A stretch of DNA of 64,000 nucleotides from Vigna angularis (taxonomy: Eukaryota; Streptophyta; Magnoliopsida; Fabales; Fabaceae), in NCBI RefSeq assembly GCF_016808095.1, contig NC_068971.1, positions 11,916,501 to 11,980,500 of the forward strand, given 5' to 3'. The notes beneath the pieces were generated by a model, which saw only the letters and a list, made by a program, of their open reading frames with translations, had not been told where the DNA came from and did not search any database. Positions 26,590 to 37,456 of this stretch are shown one piece after another (within the stretch, counting starts at the first letter, position 1; each line of letters begins with the position of its first letter). The position numbers were made by a program, and so were the translations under genes.

Positions 26590-27300
26590 ACAAAATCCAA
26601 GTTGATGAACGGAGTTCCGAAAAGGAACTGTTGTCAACTTGGTCGAGCGGTAAACGGGGAGTTCCCAACTCAATCCCTACCGCTCGATAAGAAGAAACCC
26701 AAGTTGATGAACGGAGTTCCAAAAAGGAACTGCTATCAACTTGGCCGAGTGGTGAACGGGGAGTTATCAACTCAATCCCTGTCGCTCGGTACCAAGAAAC
26801 CCAAGTTGATGAACGGAGTTCCAAAAAGGAACTGCTGTCAACTTGGTCGAGCGGTGAACGGGGAGTTCTCAACTCAATCCCTGCCACTCGGTACCAAGAA
26901 ACCCAAATTGATGAACGGAGTTCCAAAAAGGAACTGTTGTCAACTTGGCCGAGCGGTGAACGGGGAGTCCCCAACTCAATCTCTACCGCTCGGTACAAAG
27001 AAACCCAAGTTGATGAATAGAGTTCCAAAAAAGAATTTCTGTCAACTTGGCCGAGCAGTGAACGGGGAGCTCCCAACTCAATCCCTGTCGCTCGATGCGA
27101 TAGATCCCAGCTTATAAGCGGAGTTTCGAAAATGAACTACTATCAGCTTGGCCGAAGCGGTGAACGACGAGTTCACATCTCAAGCCATGCATCTCGAAAA
27201 TAAAAACTAAGTTAATGGACGAAGTTCCAAACATAACTACTATCAACTTCGCCGAGCAAATAACGGCGAATCCTCGCGGATGCCACTACCACTCGGCATG
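26590..27300. repeat. Seven tandem copies of a 102-bp unit
   Basis: GTTGATGAACGGAGTTCC-like anchors lie at 26601, 26703, 26805, 26907, 27009 and, more decayed, about 27111 and 27212. Because 102 is 34 codons, five units stay open on both strands (26602-27117 plus, 26549-27076 minus) and look like repeat proteins. The double-stranded openness, degenerate tail and position as the 3' spacer argue against a protein. Confidence 0.9.
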
Positions 27301-27600
27301 AAAAAAATAAATTTGTAAAATAGTTGATTGGACGAAGCAAAACGCCCGGTCAAAAACAGGAAAAAGTATCAGCACAATTAAAATCTGTTGTCCATAAGCT
27401 ATACTTAATATATCTGGCAAACGAGGAAATAAATCAAGACAACACTTTAGCAAAATATAACTTTCATATAAGGAGGAAGCTGTTTACAATGAATGGTATT
27501 AAGAGGCCACCACGAAAACACCTACCAAACCTAAGTGTTTTAACATTTGGCCGCATAGCAAAAAATCAACAAAATAATTTCCCCCTGGCCGGCATCCCGC

Positions 27601-29727
27601 CTACTCGTCTTCCCCGGCTTGATCCACCAACGGGTCTTCAGGAGCCGCATCGTCGACTTGCGCGGGTTCGTCCGCACTCGCATCCTCATCATCGGCCTCG
27701 TCTATCGGGAGCATCTTCCCGTTGAACACATCTTGATGGATGTCAAAACCGGAAGCAAAAGGATCCACATTCAGGAGGAAGGTCGCTTGGCGCATCGCTT
27801 TGTTGAAGCCTTCTTCATGCTTGATCACCACATTTGAGTTCAACGTCGCGATCGCCTCATTCTCCTTGAGTAGCTCGGTAGTTAGGGTTTCGTTTTGGCC
27901 GGCCAACTCTTCCTCCCTCCTTCCCAGCCTCTTGACCTCAACTCTCAGATTGCCAACCTCTTCAGCTGATCAATCCGCCCTCACCCGGGCGGCTTTCAGT
28001 TGATCAGAGATCTTGGTCAACTCTGAGCGAGCGTCATCAAGCTTCGTTTGTAGGCCATTCTGTCACTCGGCACATCCAGCGTGATCAATGGCCAAAGCTT
28101 CCACCCGAACCCGGAGAGCATCTGATGTCCTCTTCTCCTCGTCCAGCTTGGCCTGAAGGTCGTGGGCTCCCTTACGATTAAAAAGCTCGCGAGCACACCA
28201 AGTCAACATCACCCCTCGGGCGGTCAGCTCTAGAGCAGCGTTGAGTAGGTCCCCCTCAGACATCGGCTCAACAACAGCACGCTGAGAGAAGCTCATGTGA
28301 AAGTTCATACGAGAACTCACTTGAAACTCGGGATGAAAAACGCCGACGGGAATGAGGTGCGGCGAGCTTCCCTCTCGACGGCTCCTCTTGGAAGAGGATT
28401 TCTCCCCTTCCTTCGATTTCTTCTTCTTCTCTGAAGAAGGAACGGTCGTGGCGGTCGGCGCAGTCCCAGTAGAAGGCTCCAAGTCGACTACCGTATTAGG
28501 TGGTGCAACAGCCACCGTCACTTGTTCCGTAAGGGGAACCACCGGATGAATCTTAATGGGTGCAGACGTGCAACTAGATGAAGTCGTCCGGGGGTCTCGA
28601 GCCTTGGAACTGCTTTTCCCCTGACGTTTGTGGAAGGAACTGAAACTAGTTTTGTGTAGCGCCGGCAGAGACATGTAAAAATTTAGCTAAGTTAAACAAC
28701 AAGACAATAAGCAAATCCATGGAAAACATCATACCGAACACTATCTGGTCAAAATCCTCATGACTCAGACACTCAACGAAGCCGCGGGCACCAAGGCGGC
28801 AGGGCAGGGTATTGAGAATCCTTAGGGCCTCTAGCTCTTCGGGGGTCATGCAACCGACCTCTCGTGCGTTTATTTTTCGAGGGTCCCTTGTCCAATAAAA
28901 AGGGAACAAAGGGAGCCCTACTTCGTCATGGAATTCTGACCGGTCGGAGTCTCTTATTATCACTTTGAAGTATCGCTTCTTAAAGTTTTTGAAGGATTCA
29001 CTGTACGGTTTGACAGGGTTCGACTTTGAACGGAAGAAAGAGACACCCATCCTTGTCTCGCTAAAGGCCGAAAATTGAAATAATGGAGAAAGACTAACAC
29101 GGATGGAGTAATCCCCATGGCAGCACATACCATCACAAAGGCTTGTACGGTCGCCCAACCGTTGGGATGAAGTTGGGAAGGGGCAACATTTAGCTCCCAG
29201 AGGACGGTCGCTTGGAAGGATGTGAACGGCACCCGAAGGAACAGCTGGTTGAACATGTAGGTGTACACAAAGAAGAAATCTTCTTCGCTGGCCCCCTTTC
29301 CATGAAAAACTCGCTCGTTCCGATGACTCGCCCCCAGATGGATTAAACAAGCGTCCTCCACATCGCATGCTATGTGTGACCGGTCGGCCCGCCACTGAAG
29401 TTCCTCCCGAGTACTGAAGTCAGACACAAAGGTACTGACGTCATGGGAAGCCCAGTCGTACCCTTTAACACGTGGCCAACCGCTGGACATTTCGGCATTC
29501 TCCCAATCGATATGAACGTCGCCCTTTAGAAGAAAGAGGGACGTTCCATTTATGACCCTCTCTTCTTCGTAGAATGGTGACCCCGGCCCTGAATCCACTT
29601 CTCGCTCATCGGACCTCTCGAGGAAAGAAGACGACACCGAGCTTGAAGATCGAACGTTGCCGCCTACCGCACCCCTGCCACCTTGGCCCGCCGACTCCTC
29701 AGACGAAGAAATACTAACTGCAAACAT
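27601..29727 (-). pseudogene. Antisense ORF of the Tat element (transposase_28-like), broken
   Basis: From ATG 29727 the frame reads MFAVSISSSEES, a Ser-rich region, then the domain: FFFVYTYMFNQLFLRVPF, APSQLHPNGWATVQAF and HYFNFRPLARQGWVSL. This matches the 'putative gypsy type transposon' family known as an extra antisense ORF in Tat-lineage elements. Near 29040 the reading shifts frame and continues SESFKNFKKRYFKV to about 28740, where a GTATGA donor may start a short intron. The next block (28674-28063) is basic and Ser-rich, then helical. TGA codons at about 28063 and 27968 interrupt a coiled-coil tail that ends VDQAGEDE at 27601. Together it would be roughly 700 residues. Its function in these elements is unknown. 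Confidence 0.8.
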
Positions 29728-29812
29728 TATTAAGTTACCTTGGAAAAAGAATGCATCGAACGGTTGGAAAGAAGGAAGAATAAAGAGTGAAAATGACGGT
29801 CCATGGCGTCCC

Positions 29813-29820
29813 TATTTATA
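29813..29820 (-). promoter_or_regulatory. TATA box for the antisense gene
   Basis: The minus strand reads CTATAAATAGGG (29821 leftwards), about 86 bp upstream of ATG 29727. This is a good plant TATA box at a plausible distance. It indicates that the antisense gene had its own promoter separate from the LTR. Confidence 0.6.
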
Positions 29821-30081
29821 GAAAATTTTCCGAAAACCGTCACTTCACCTCAGTCGTTAAGATCAACCACGATCAACGGTCCAGATCAAAGCAACGTCCC
29901 CACTACCTAAGAAGATGTTCGCGTGCTGTTGTGACACATGTTCTTCCGCTCAAACACCATTTTCAAAAAACCAATAGGAAAGCTCAACCTCCAAGCGACT
30001 CCTGACGGCCATTTAAACTCAACGTCACCTTCGTTGACTAGGGCTTGAGGGGCCTGACCGAACGGTCGTTACAGTCCACAA

Positions 30082-30480
30082 TGAAGACATAATCGGACGG
30101 CCAACAAAGAAAACAAATTGACCGAACGACCAACAAATAAGCGTAAATGATTAATGTTAAGGAGATTAAGGTAAATCACGTTTAAGGGTACTGGACCAGG
30201 ATTGGGCCGAGATTAAAATATCCCTAATCCTAGGCCCATGCTCGAAAACTATAAATATAAGTCAAAAGTAACAAGTAGGTAGAGGCAATTATTGTGCATT
30301 TATTATTGTCATTGTCGTATTAGATAACCGAACGGTTCAATTACTGACTTTGGCATCGGAGTATCTTTAACAGATACACCCTGACCGAACTAGCGGACAA
30401 GAGACTCAAGGAACGAAACCGGACGGCGAAGAAGGACAAATTGTGAAGGTATTTAGTGACTCGGTCCTATAACCGAAACA
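30082..30480 (+). repeat. 3' LTR of the Tat-type element
   Basis: Runs from TGAAGACATA to CCGAAACA, equal in length to the 5' LTR, with the same TATA box region (about 30248) and scattered substitutions. Confidence 0.85.
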
Positions 30481-31018
30481 ATTTTAGTTACTCAAATTTT
30501 ATTTTCATTTTAATAAAATATTTATTTTATTAATAAATGATAATAATTTTAAATTATAATTAAGAATAACTTTTACACAAATATTACTTAAAAATTAAAT
30601 TATTATAAGTATATAATTACCTTATGGTAATATTTAATATTAGGTAAACTAGCACCATGTTTGGATGATGTTCCCATTAGGAATTTTCATTACACAATTG
30701 TGATTTTTTTTATAATTGTGATATTTTTTTCAACATGAATCGCCATATTTTATTCAATTTTTTTTGGAGTCACGTGTAACTCAGAAAATATATGATAGGC
30801 ACATTATGAGTTTGATGGATTTATACCATCACATCCAACATAATGAGTTACTCGTATTCCTATTAAACGTCTTATTTTATCCCATTTACCTTTATATATA
30901 TGTAAACTGAATTGATCAATTTGATTCTAGACATGTCAATTTGAAGTGAGTGGTTGTTTTCCTTTCCGTCGGCCTTTTTGGATTGTAAAGAAGGCCCAAT
31001 TGTGATTTAAAGGAAAGG
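30481..31018. other. AT-rich DNA without a recognisable gene
   Basis: No coding region or repeat structure was recognised between the Tat-type LTR and the next inverted-repeat element. Confidence 0.5.
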
Positions 31019-31933
31019 GTTACTCCTTACACCACTTCAAATTATTCCTGCACTACCATATTTTTAAAAAATTTCTTTATATTTTAAAAAAATCTTATGC
31101 CATATTTATTAAATTTAATTTTTATTTATTAATTTATTATATTTTAAATTAATATATAAATATTATTTAAATTTTATTTATTACGAAATTATATATAATT
31201 TTATTTAATGAAATAATTAATAATAATTTAATTTAATTATATTAATTTTTAAATAGTTATAATATGATATGGTCATATCTGTTTAAGTTTTTTTCTTTAA
31301 TTTTTAGTTTATTAAAATATTATATTTTAAATTAAAATATAGATTATTTAATTTTTTTTTATAATTTATTATGTAAATTTATTTTATTTTATTTAATTAA
31401 ATTTGATTTTTATTTTACTTTAAATTAATTAAATTAATAATTATTATTTAATTATATAAATTAAAATTAATTTACGTAATATATTATAAAAATAAAAAAA
31501 TTTAAATAATCTATAAATTAATTTAAAATATAATATTTTAATAAAGTAAAAACTTAAAAACAAAAAAGAAAAACTTAACGGATATTCGTTTATTAATTAA
31601 TTAAAAATAATTTAATTAAATTAAATTAATAATAATTATTTAATTAAATAAAATAAATTTATGTAATATTATAAAAAAAATAAAGAATTTAAATAATCCA
31701 TAAATTAATTAAAATATAATATTTTAATAAATTAAAAATAAATAAAAAAAGCATAAAGCTTAAATAGATATGACCACGTCTATTAATATATGTGATATAT
31801 TCGTTGAAAAATTTTTTATAAAACGTTAAAGAAAAAAAATAAGGGTGTAGGAATTTTTAAAATGTAAAAATTAGATTTAAAATTTTAAAAAAATGTGACA
31901 GTGGAGGAAGCAATTGAATTGGTGTAAAGAGTT
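31019..31933. mobile_element. Non-autonomous inverted-repeat element, copy 2
   Basis: The left end (GTTACTCCTTACACC...) and the reverse complement of the right end (AACTCTTTACACC...) match each other and those of the 22609-23966 element. The interior has similar A/T-only stretches and a degraded form of the GGATGT core (GATATGACCACGTC). It is shorter (0.9 kb) because the repeat units are fewer and decayed. TTTAAAGGA occurs on both sides (31006-31014, 31932-31940) and may be a 9-bp target duplication, but it does not sit exactly at the termini. Confidence 0.65.
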
Positions 31934-32159
31934 TAAAGGATCTCCTCGAGAAAGACCAAAAGAGTCTTTTTCTTGCATCCCACAAATTTCTTCTTGCATC
32001 CCAAACTTTCCCATATTCCTAAATTGTCCCTTGCAACTTTTATATTTTGACTTTCACTAGGAATTAAAATCGTATTTAATTTCCTTCTGCGTGTTGCCAT
32101 GACACCCTTGAGCCTCATCATCTTCACTCTTTCATTTCATTTCATTTACATTCAAAATA

Positions 32160-32520
32160 ATTAACTGGATTTCAAAATTTCATAAAAAAAAATTATATAT
32201 TATCAGATTTTTAAATTCTGTAACAAAAAAAATTCAGAATTAGATTTTAAAATTTAAGAAAATCTAAAATTAAATTTTGAAATTTGAAAAAGATTTCAAA
32301 ATTCAAGAAAATTCATAATTTCAAAATTTGAGAAATCATGTATCGGATTTCAAAATATAATTTTTTAAAATTCAGAACCAAATTTTAAAATGTGAAAATT
32401 TATAATCGGTTTTCGAAATTCAAAAAATTCATAACTGGATTTCAGGAATTGGGAAATTCAATTTCCTTAAAATTCAAAACCAAATTTTGAAATTTAAGAA
32501 AATTTACAATCGGATTTTAA
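32160..32520. repeat. Degenerate AT-rich minisatellite, left part
   Basis: Variants of AATTTTGAAATTTGAGAAAATTCA with AACCGGATTT-like blocks repeat roughly every 30-40 bp. The same pattern continues at 35245-35495 on the other side of the solo LTR, so the LTR inserted into this minisatellite. Confidence 0.7.
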
Positions 32521-32525
32521 CCGGT

Positions 32526-35236
32526 TGTCAGAACCAGTAAAATCCACACATGTATCGTTTAGTGGAATTCACGTGTCAAGAGGGAGGCTCGACATTCAGG
32601 TGGCGGACGTCAGGTGTCAAGCGAAGAGATCCGGAAATCAGTTAGTGGAAAGCAGGTGTCGACTGAAGAGGGGACGTTCGTTTTAACGTGTGAAGCAAAA
32701 CTTAGATTTTCAGAAAATTTACCCCCACTCTCTGCATGCACCCTCTTTGTAGATTTCTGAAGAATCTCATTCTCTCTTCCTTCTCTCTACATCCTCTTCA
32801 TCTTCTCTCTGAGAAAACACTCACTTTCTCTCCTCCGATCACTATTCCGGCACCATAGAAGCACTTCCGGCGTCAAGAGCTTCTAGATAAACCGTTCGGT
32901 TTGTGAAGCTGGGTTGGTAAGTCTTTCTCTTTGCTCTGTCGTTCGTTTTCCTAAACATGCAAACCCAGTTCTGGGTTCGTATGTTGATCACCATTCTCAA
33001 AATGAGTAGTTCTGATAGTGTTGGGTTGTCACTTGGTGTAGTTGGAATTGTTGAGCGTTGACGGTAGGGAAACTGGTAGTGGTGAAATTGTATTCTGCCT
33101 CTGGGAACGTCCGTTCACGCTAGAGGTAAGGGAAGCTTATTTAATTTAATTTGTATGTTGTTGTAATGTATGAACGTTCGTTAGTTGACTGAATGAATTG
33201 GATGCATGACGATTGATATGATTGTAGTACAAGAATGTTCGTTTATTTACTGAATGGAAATGAAGTATGACTGAGTTATGTTATGATGTATGAAATATAT
33301 GAAAATTCTATGTTTGGATGGTATGAAATATGAATGTATAAAGTTGTGAAACTATATGTTAATAAATGTGTTGGAATATAAATGATCCTGATATGAGTTC
33401 CCCTAAGAAATTGTACGTTCGTTACTGAACGGTCCTCGACCATTCGGTTTTCTAGTGAATTTGGTTGGTGTTGGATTCTTTCATTTGGGAAGAATCATAT
33501 TTGAGAACGAGCGTTTGTATTTCAAACCACTATGCTTGAGCGTTCGTCCAAGTATAGCTGTGTATTGTTGTCCTGTTATAAATTTAAGTATATATATATA
33601 TATATATGTATTTGTATATTGTAGTTATTCGAAAACACGATCCCAGTAGTATATAAGTATAATTATCAAGCCTTTTCTCTTTCAGTTTAGTAGCATTTGG
33701 TCTCATACCAAGTGTTCGTCCTAAATAAGTGTTTAGTCTTACACCAAGCGCTCATACGGAGAAGTGCTCGGTCTTACACCAAGCGCTTGTACTAAGTAGT
33801 GCTCGGTCTTACACCAAGCGCTCGTACTCGTTTTTAATTTATCAATCTTGATGAAAATAGCGTTCGTCCAACGTGACTAGAGCTTTCTCTCTACCGTGTT
33901 CAGTCATTTACTGGCATTCGGATATTTTGATGTAAATTCAAATAAACTAAGTATTTATTAGCGTTCGGTTTTCTTCATGTAAATTCTTCTAAGTATTATT
34001 ATTGAAATGTCTTGAAGTGTCTGTACTGATTGATTCCGGCCTAGAGTCGTAGCATGTGACGTGGTCTTTTCAGCGTTCGGTTGGAGCTATCAAGAGTCAA
34101 TTCATCCAATTGGTTCACTTTGTAATTAACGTTCGCTCCATTCGTTTCTTGTTATATTTATTACACTCGGTTTCTTTCACAACCCGACAGTAACCCTCTC
34201 GGTCTTATTCTATTCTGGAACTGGAGACCTCTTTGTCTCGTTCCAAGTGTTCGTCCTCGTTCTGAGTGAGGATTGAACGTTCGGTATCTGATGTCCTTAA
34301 TAACCTTTGAACAAAGAGGAAATTGAAATGATTGGTAATGAAAGACAAATTTGAGATGTTTGATAATGAAAGATGAAACTAAGAAGATTGATAATGAAAG
34401 ATGAATAAAATATGAGATGAATGGAATGTTGTGGATTTGTACGAGCGTTCCAGGGAGGAACGACTCAGGATGAGAATTGATATTTGTAAAGTATGACTAT
34501 GGTTATGCTAGTGCTGGCAGTTCATCCTGATGTTTCGTGGGTACTCGTCCTCACGTATAGGAGGGTAGGTCATGTGTGGAAACGGCAGGAGGTCCAGTCC
34601 TTAGGGGCACTTTGGATGAATAGGACTAACCTCGGGTGGCAGCTGATGAGAGTATTCCAGTTACTACATCACCCGGGTGCACGAACGCCTATAGCTACAC
34701 ATATTTCATACAGTCCGGACAGTCAGTCTAGTGATAGGCTTCGTATGATATGTATGATGAAATGTACCTTGTGTGTTGAATTGGTTGAAATGTATGTTTA
34801 TGCATGAATTAAATTACATAAGCTTACCCTGCGTTTCCTGTCGTGTCTGGTTTTGTACGTCCGTCCTTGTCATTGCAATGATCATCCGTGTGGATGTGAG
34901 CAGAAGGAGACGAGCGGCTGGAAGAGGCGCTGGAAGAAGAAAATTTGGTAGAAGTTGAAGCAAAGATCGAACAATAAAACGTTCGGTCCATTGTCTAGTT
35001 ATAGTAAGGTGGTCGTTCGATCACCTTCCCTTTATTTAAGTATGACCATTCGGTATTTTCTTTTGTAAACCGTTCGGTCAGGGTTGCTTATCTTGAACGA
35101 CTTAAATTTTGTAACTCCTTCTGTAAGGCCGTTCGATCATGAGCGTACGCTCGACTCTAATGTAAGACTGATCTGGATTATTATTAATGTAATTATTCTA
35201 TTATATAGTTTATTGTTGTATTTTTGGGATGTTACA
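32526..35236 (+). mobile_element. Solo LTR, 2711 bp, with a 5-bp target duplication
   Basis: Starts TGTCAGAACC, ends GGGATGTTACA and is flanked on both sides by CCGGT (32521-32525 and 35237-35241). No internal retroelement coding region is present, so this is a solo LTR, presumably left by LTR-LTR recombination. Its minus-strand relative is at 1-1730. It carries many CGTTCGGT-type motifs, a short minisatellite of about 37-40 bp at 33700-33835 (CTCGGTCTTACACCAAGCG), a TATA-rich tract at 33589-33608 and a CT-rich stretch at 32770-32850. Open frames inside it do not resemble proteins. Confidence 0.85.
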
Positions 35237-35244
35237 CCGGTTCT

Positions 35245-35495
35245 TAATATGGGAAATCCAGAACTAGGTTTTGAAATCCAAGAAATTCAAAATCTAATTT
35301 CGAAACTCGAAAAAAAATTCAAAACTAAATTTGAAATCAAGTTTATGAAAATCTAAAACTAGATTTCAAATTCTAAGAAAATTCAAACCTAATTTCAAAA
35401 TCTAAAAAATCTAGAATCAAATTTCAAAGTTTGAAAATTCACTATCAAATTTTGAAATCTGAAAAAATTCATAACCGAATTATATTTTAAAAAAT
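35245..35495. repeat. Degenerate AT-rich minisatellite, right part
   Basis: Continuation of the 32160-32520 minisatellite after the solo LTR, with units such as GAAAATCTAAAACTAGATTTC. Confidence 0.65.
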
Positions 35496-37437
35496 GTATA
35501 TTAGGTTAATTTTGCCTAGAGTAAAAGATAAAATTTGATAAACATTATATTACATAAGCTAAATAAGCTTCAACTTTTGGTCAATTTTATAAAATAAAAT
35601 TTTAATTCAAACTATTATTTAATATAATACTGGGTATGAATTATATGGATCAGCGTATAGCATAATATTTTATTTACAGATATAAAAACTTTATTTTCTT
35701 TTTAATCCTAATTTATCTTTCTTATGAACATTAAAATAATAGTTTTAACACAGAAATATATTTTTTTTAAACTGATAGTCAAGAATTAATAAAATAAGGT
35801 CTCTGTTACCATTTAATTATAATCATTGCTATACTTAATCTTCATGTAAATTGTTTTATCTCTTCTCTTATTAAATAACATAATATAATAGATGTATAAT
35901 AATGTAAAACAATCATATGTTATTAATATGACAGTTGAACTAAACTGTTAATTTATAGTAAAAAATAGATAATCATCTCTTCTAATCATATATCATATAT
36001 TGCCTTCCAACCAAATGCCTCGTAAATCAGTGTTTGGGTCAAAATGTCAATTAATGAAGCAACTAAGCAAGTTTATTTAAATTTTAAAAAGATATTTTTT
36101 AAATGCATGATTTTAAAATATATTTATTCAAAAAATAGATAGAATATATTGATTTAAGTTATTTTTTGTTGATAGATAAATTAAATAAATACATAAAAAC
36201 AAAATATGTTTATTTTATTAAAAAATTAAAATAAAAACAAATACTTAGTTCAAAATATTTGAAAAAACTATTGAAAATGACGAATCATATTTCTCATAAA
36301 ATTAATAAAATATTAGTCGCTAAGAAATTGTTTACCGTGTTAAAAGAAATTTCACACACCAAATATTTATTATTTTTTCAATGCGCCGTCCATGGCCAAC
36401 AAATATTACAAATCTTACTTATTTTATTATTCTGGAATTGATGTTGATAAAGTCAAGTTTGAATACGTAAATTTAATGTTGAATATTTAATTATAGATAA
36501 ACTCATGCTTAATAATTAATTTAATATTTATATTTTTGGATATTCTTCAATTAAATATATTTGATTATATTTGTTAATAATGTATTGTCCCATTAGTTAC
36601 TGAATTTAGCATCAGTTAAGACTAAAGCTATAACATCTATGTTCTATAGATATTAATTAGAATTTAAAGATGGCCATTTTTACGAATTATCTTCCAACCA
36701 TATAATTTTCTAGAAATATTTCTTGGTCAAATATATTTTCAAATTTTTTGCTATTAATTTTCTCTTTTCATCTATCCTTTTAATTTTTTTCAATCAATTA
36801 TAGCATGTTTTTCATAAAAAAAAGTTATATCGCAATATTAGTTATTATCATAAATTTAAAAGTAATTATGTATTTAAAATATGTATTTATTGTGAACTTT
36901 AATTGTAGTATATAATTTACACAGTCAAAACTATTTATTTATTGTACATAAAAATCATATAAAGTAATCGTTTATTAAATACACATTGCATCTTGAGTAA
37001 TACTAACTAGTAATAATAGAAGATTTCAAAAATACAAATCGAGCAAGTGATTAAGAACTAAAAATGTAGATATGGATCACCTTCGATAATAGCAACAATA
37101 ATAATTAAATAAATAAATAAATTGTCTTATAATGTTTGTTTGGTGGTTTTGTTTTTTTATCTCCTACGGCGATGATTCCTATTACAGTTGAACTTAACTG
37201 ACACGTCTCCCCCATTATTTCGACGCCTTCAAGATTTCGATGCTTTTCCATTCTCACGCATCACTCTGCTGACCCAGAATGCCATAAACCTTCATCGAAC
37301 TCAAAAGCTTTTTTTTTTCTGCCTAACTTCTCATTTTCCTCATCTGGGTCTTTGAACTTTGATCACGCTCTGCATTAAGTGCACTTTGAATTTCAGTTTT
37401 TCCTGTTCATCCTGATCTTCTTCCTTTTCTTGTGTGG
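35496..37437. other. Upstream region of the vacuolar sorting receptor gene
   Basis: Strongly AT-rich with no recognisable gene. It must hold the promoter and 5' leader of the downstream gene. From about 37200 the composition becomes pyrimidine-rich and less AT-biased, which fits a leader. I could not pick a convincing TATA box. Confidence 0.45.
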
Positions 37438-37456
37438 GAAGAAGAAGAAGAAGAAG
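37438..37456 (+). promoter_or_regulatory. GAA-repeat leader just before the start codon
   Basis: A run of GAA/AAG triplets abuts ATG 37457. The frame is open upstream, but only from a GTG at 37379; no in-frame upstream ATG exists, so MGTKLN is the start. Confidence 0.6.

Larger units (their letters stand above)
25016..30480 (+). mobile_element. Tat-type Ty3/gypsy element with an internal deletion
   Basis: Two 399-bp LTRs (25016-25414 and 30082-30480) flank a 4.7-kb interior. In order this has a primer binding site, a gag start joined directly to integrase, the end of pol, a 102-bp repeat spacer, and an antisense gene. RT, RNase H and protease are absent, so it cannot move by itself. The LTRs differ at a number of positions, so the insertion is not recent. 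Bases flanking the LTRs (GTTTT and ATTTT) give only a 4/5 match for a target duplication. The Tat assignment rests on the pol end and the antisense ORF type. Confidence 0.85.

Noticed and set aside
37379..37456. N-terminal extension of the vacuolar sorting receptor
   Set aside because: The upstream start codon is GTG; no in-frame ATG exists before 37457, where a proper signal peptide begins.
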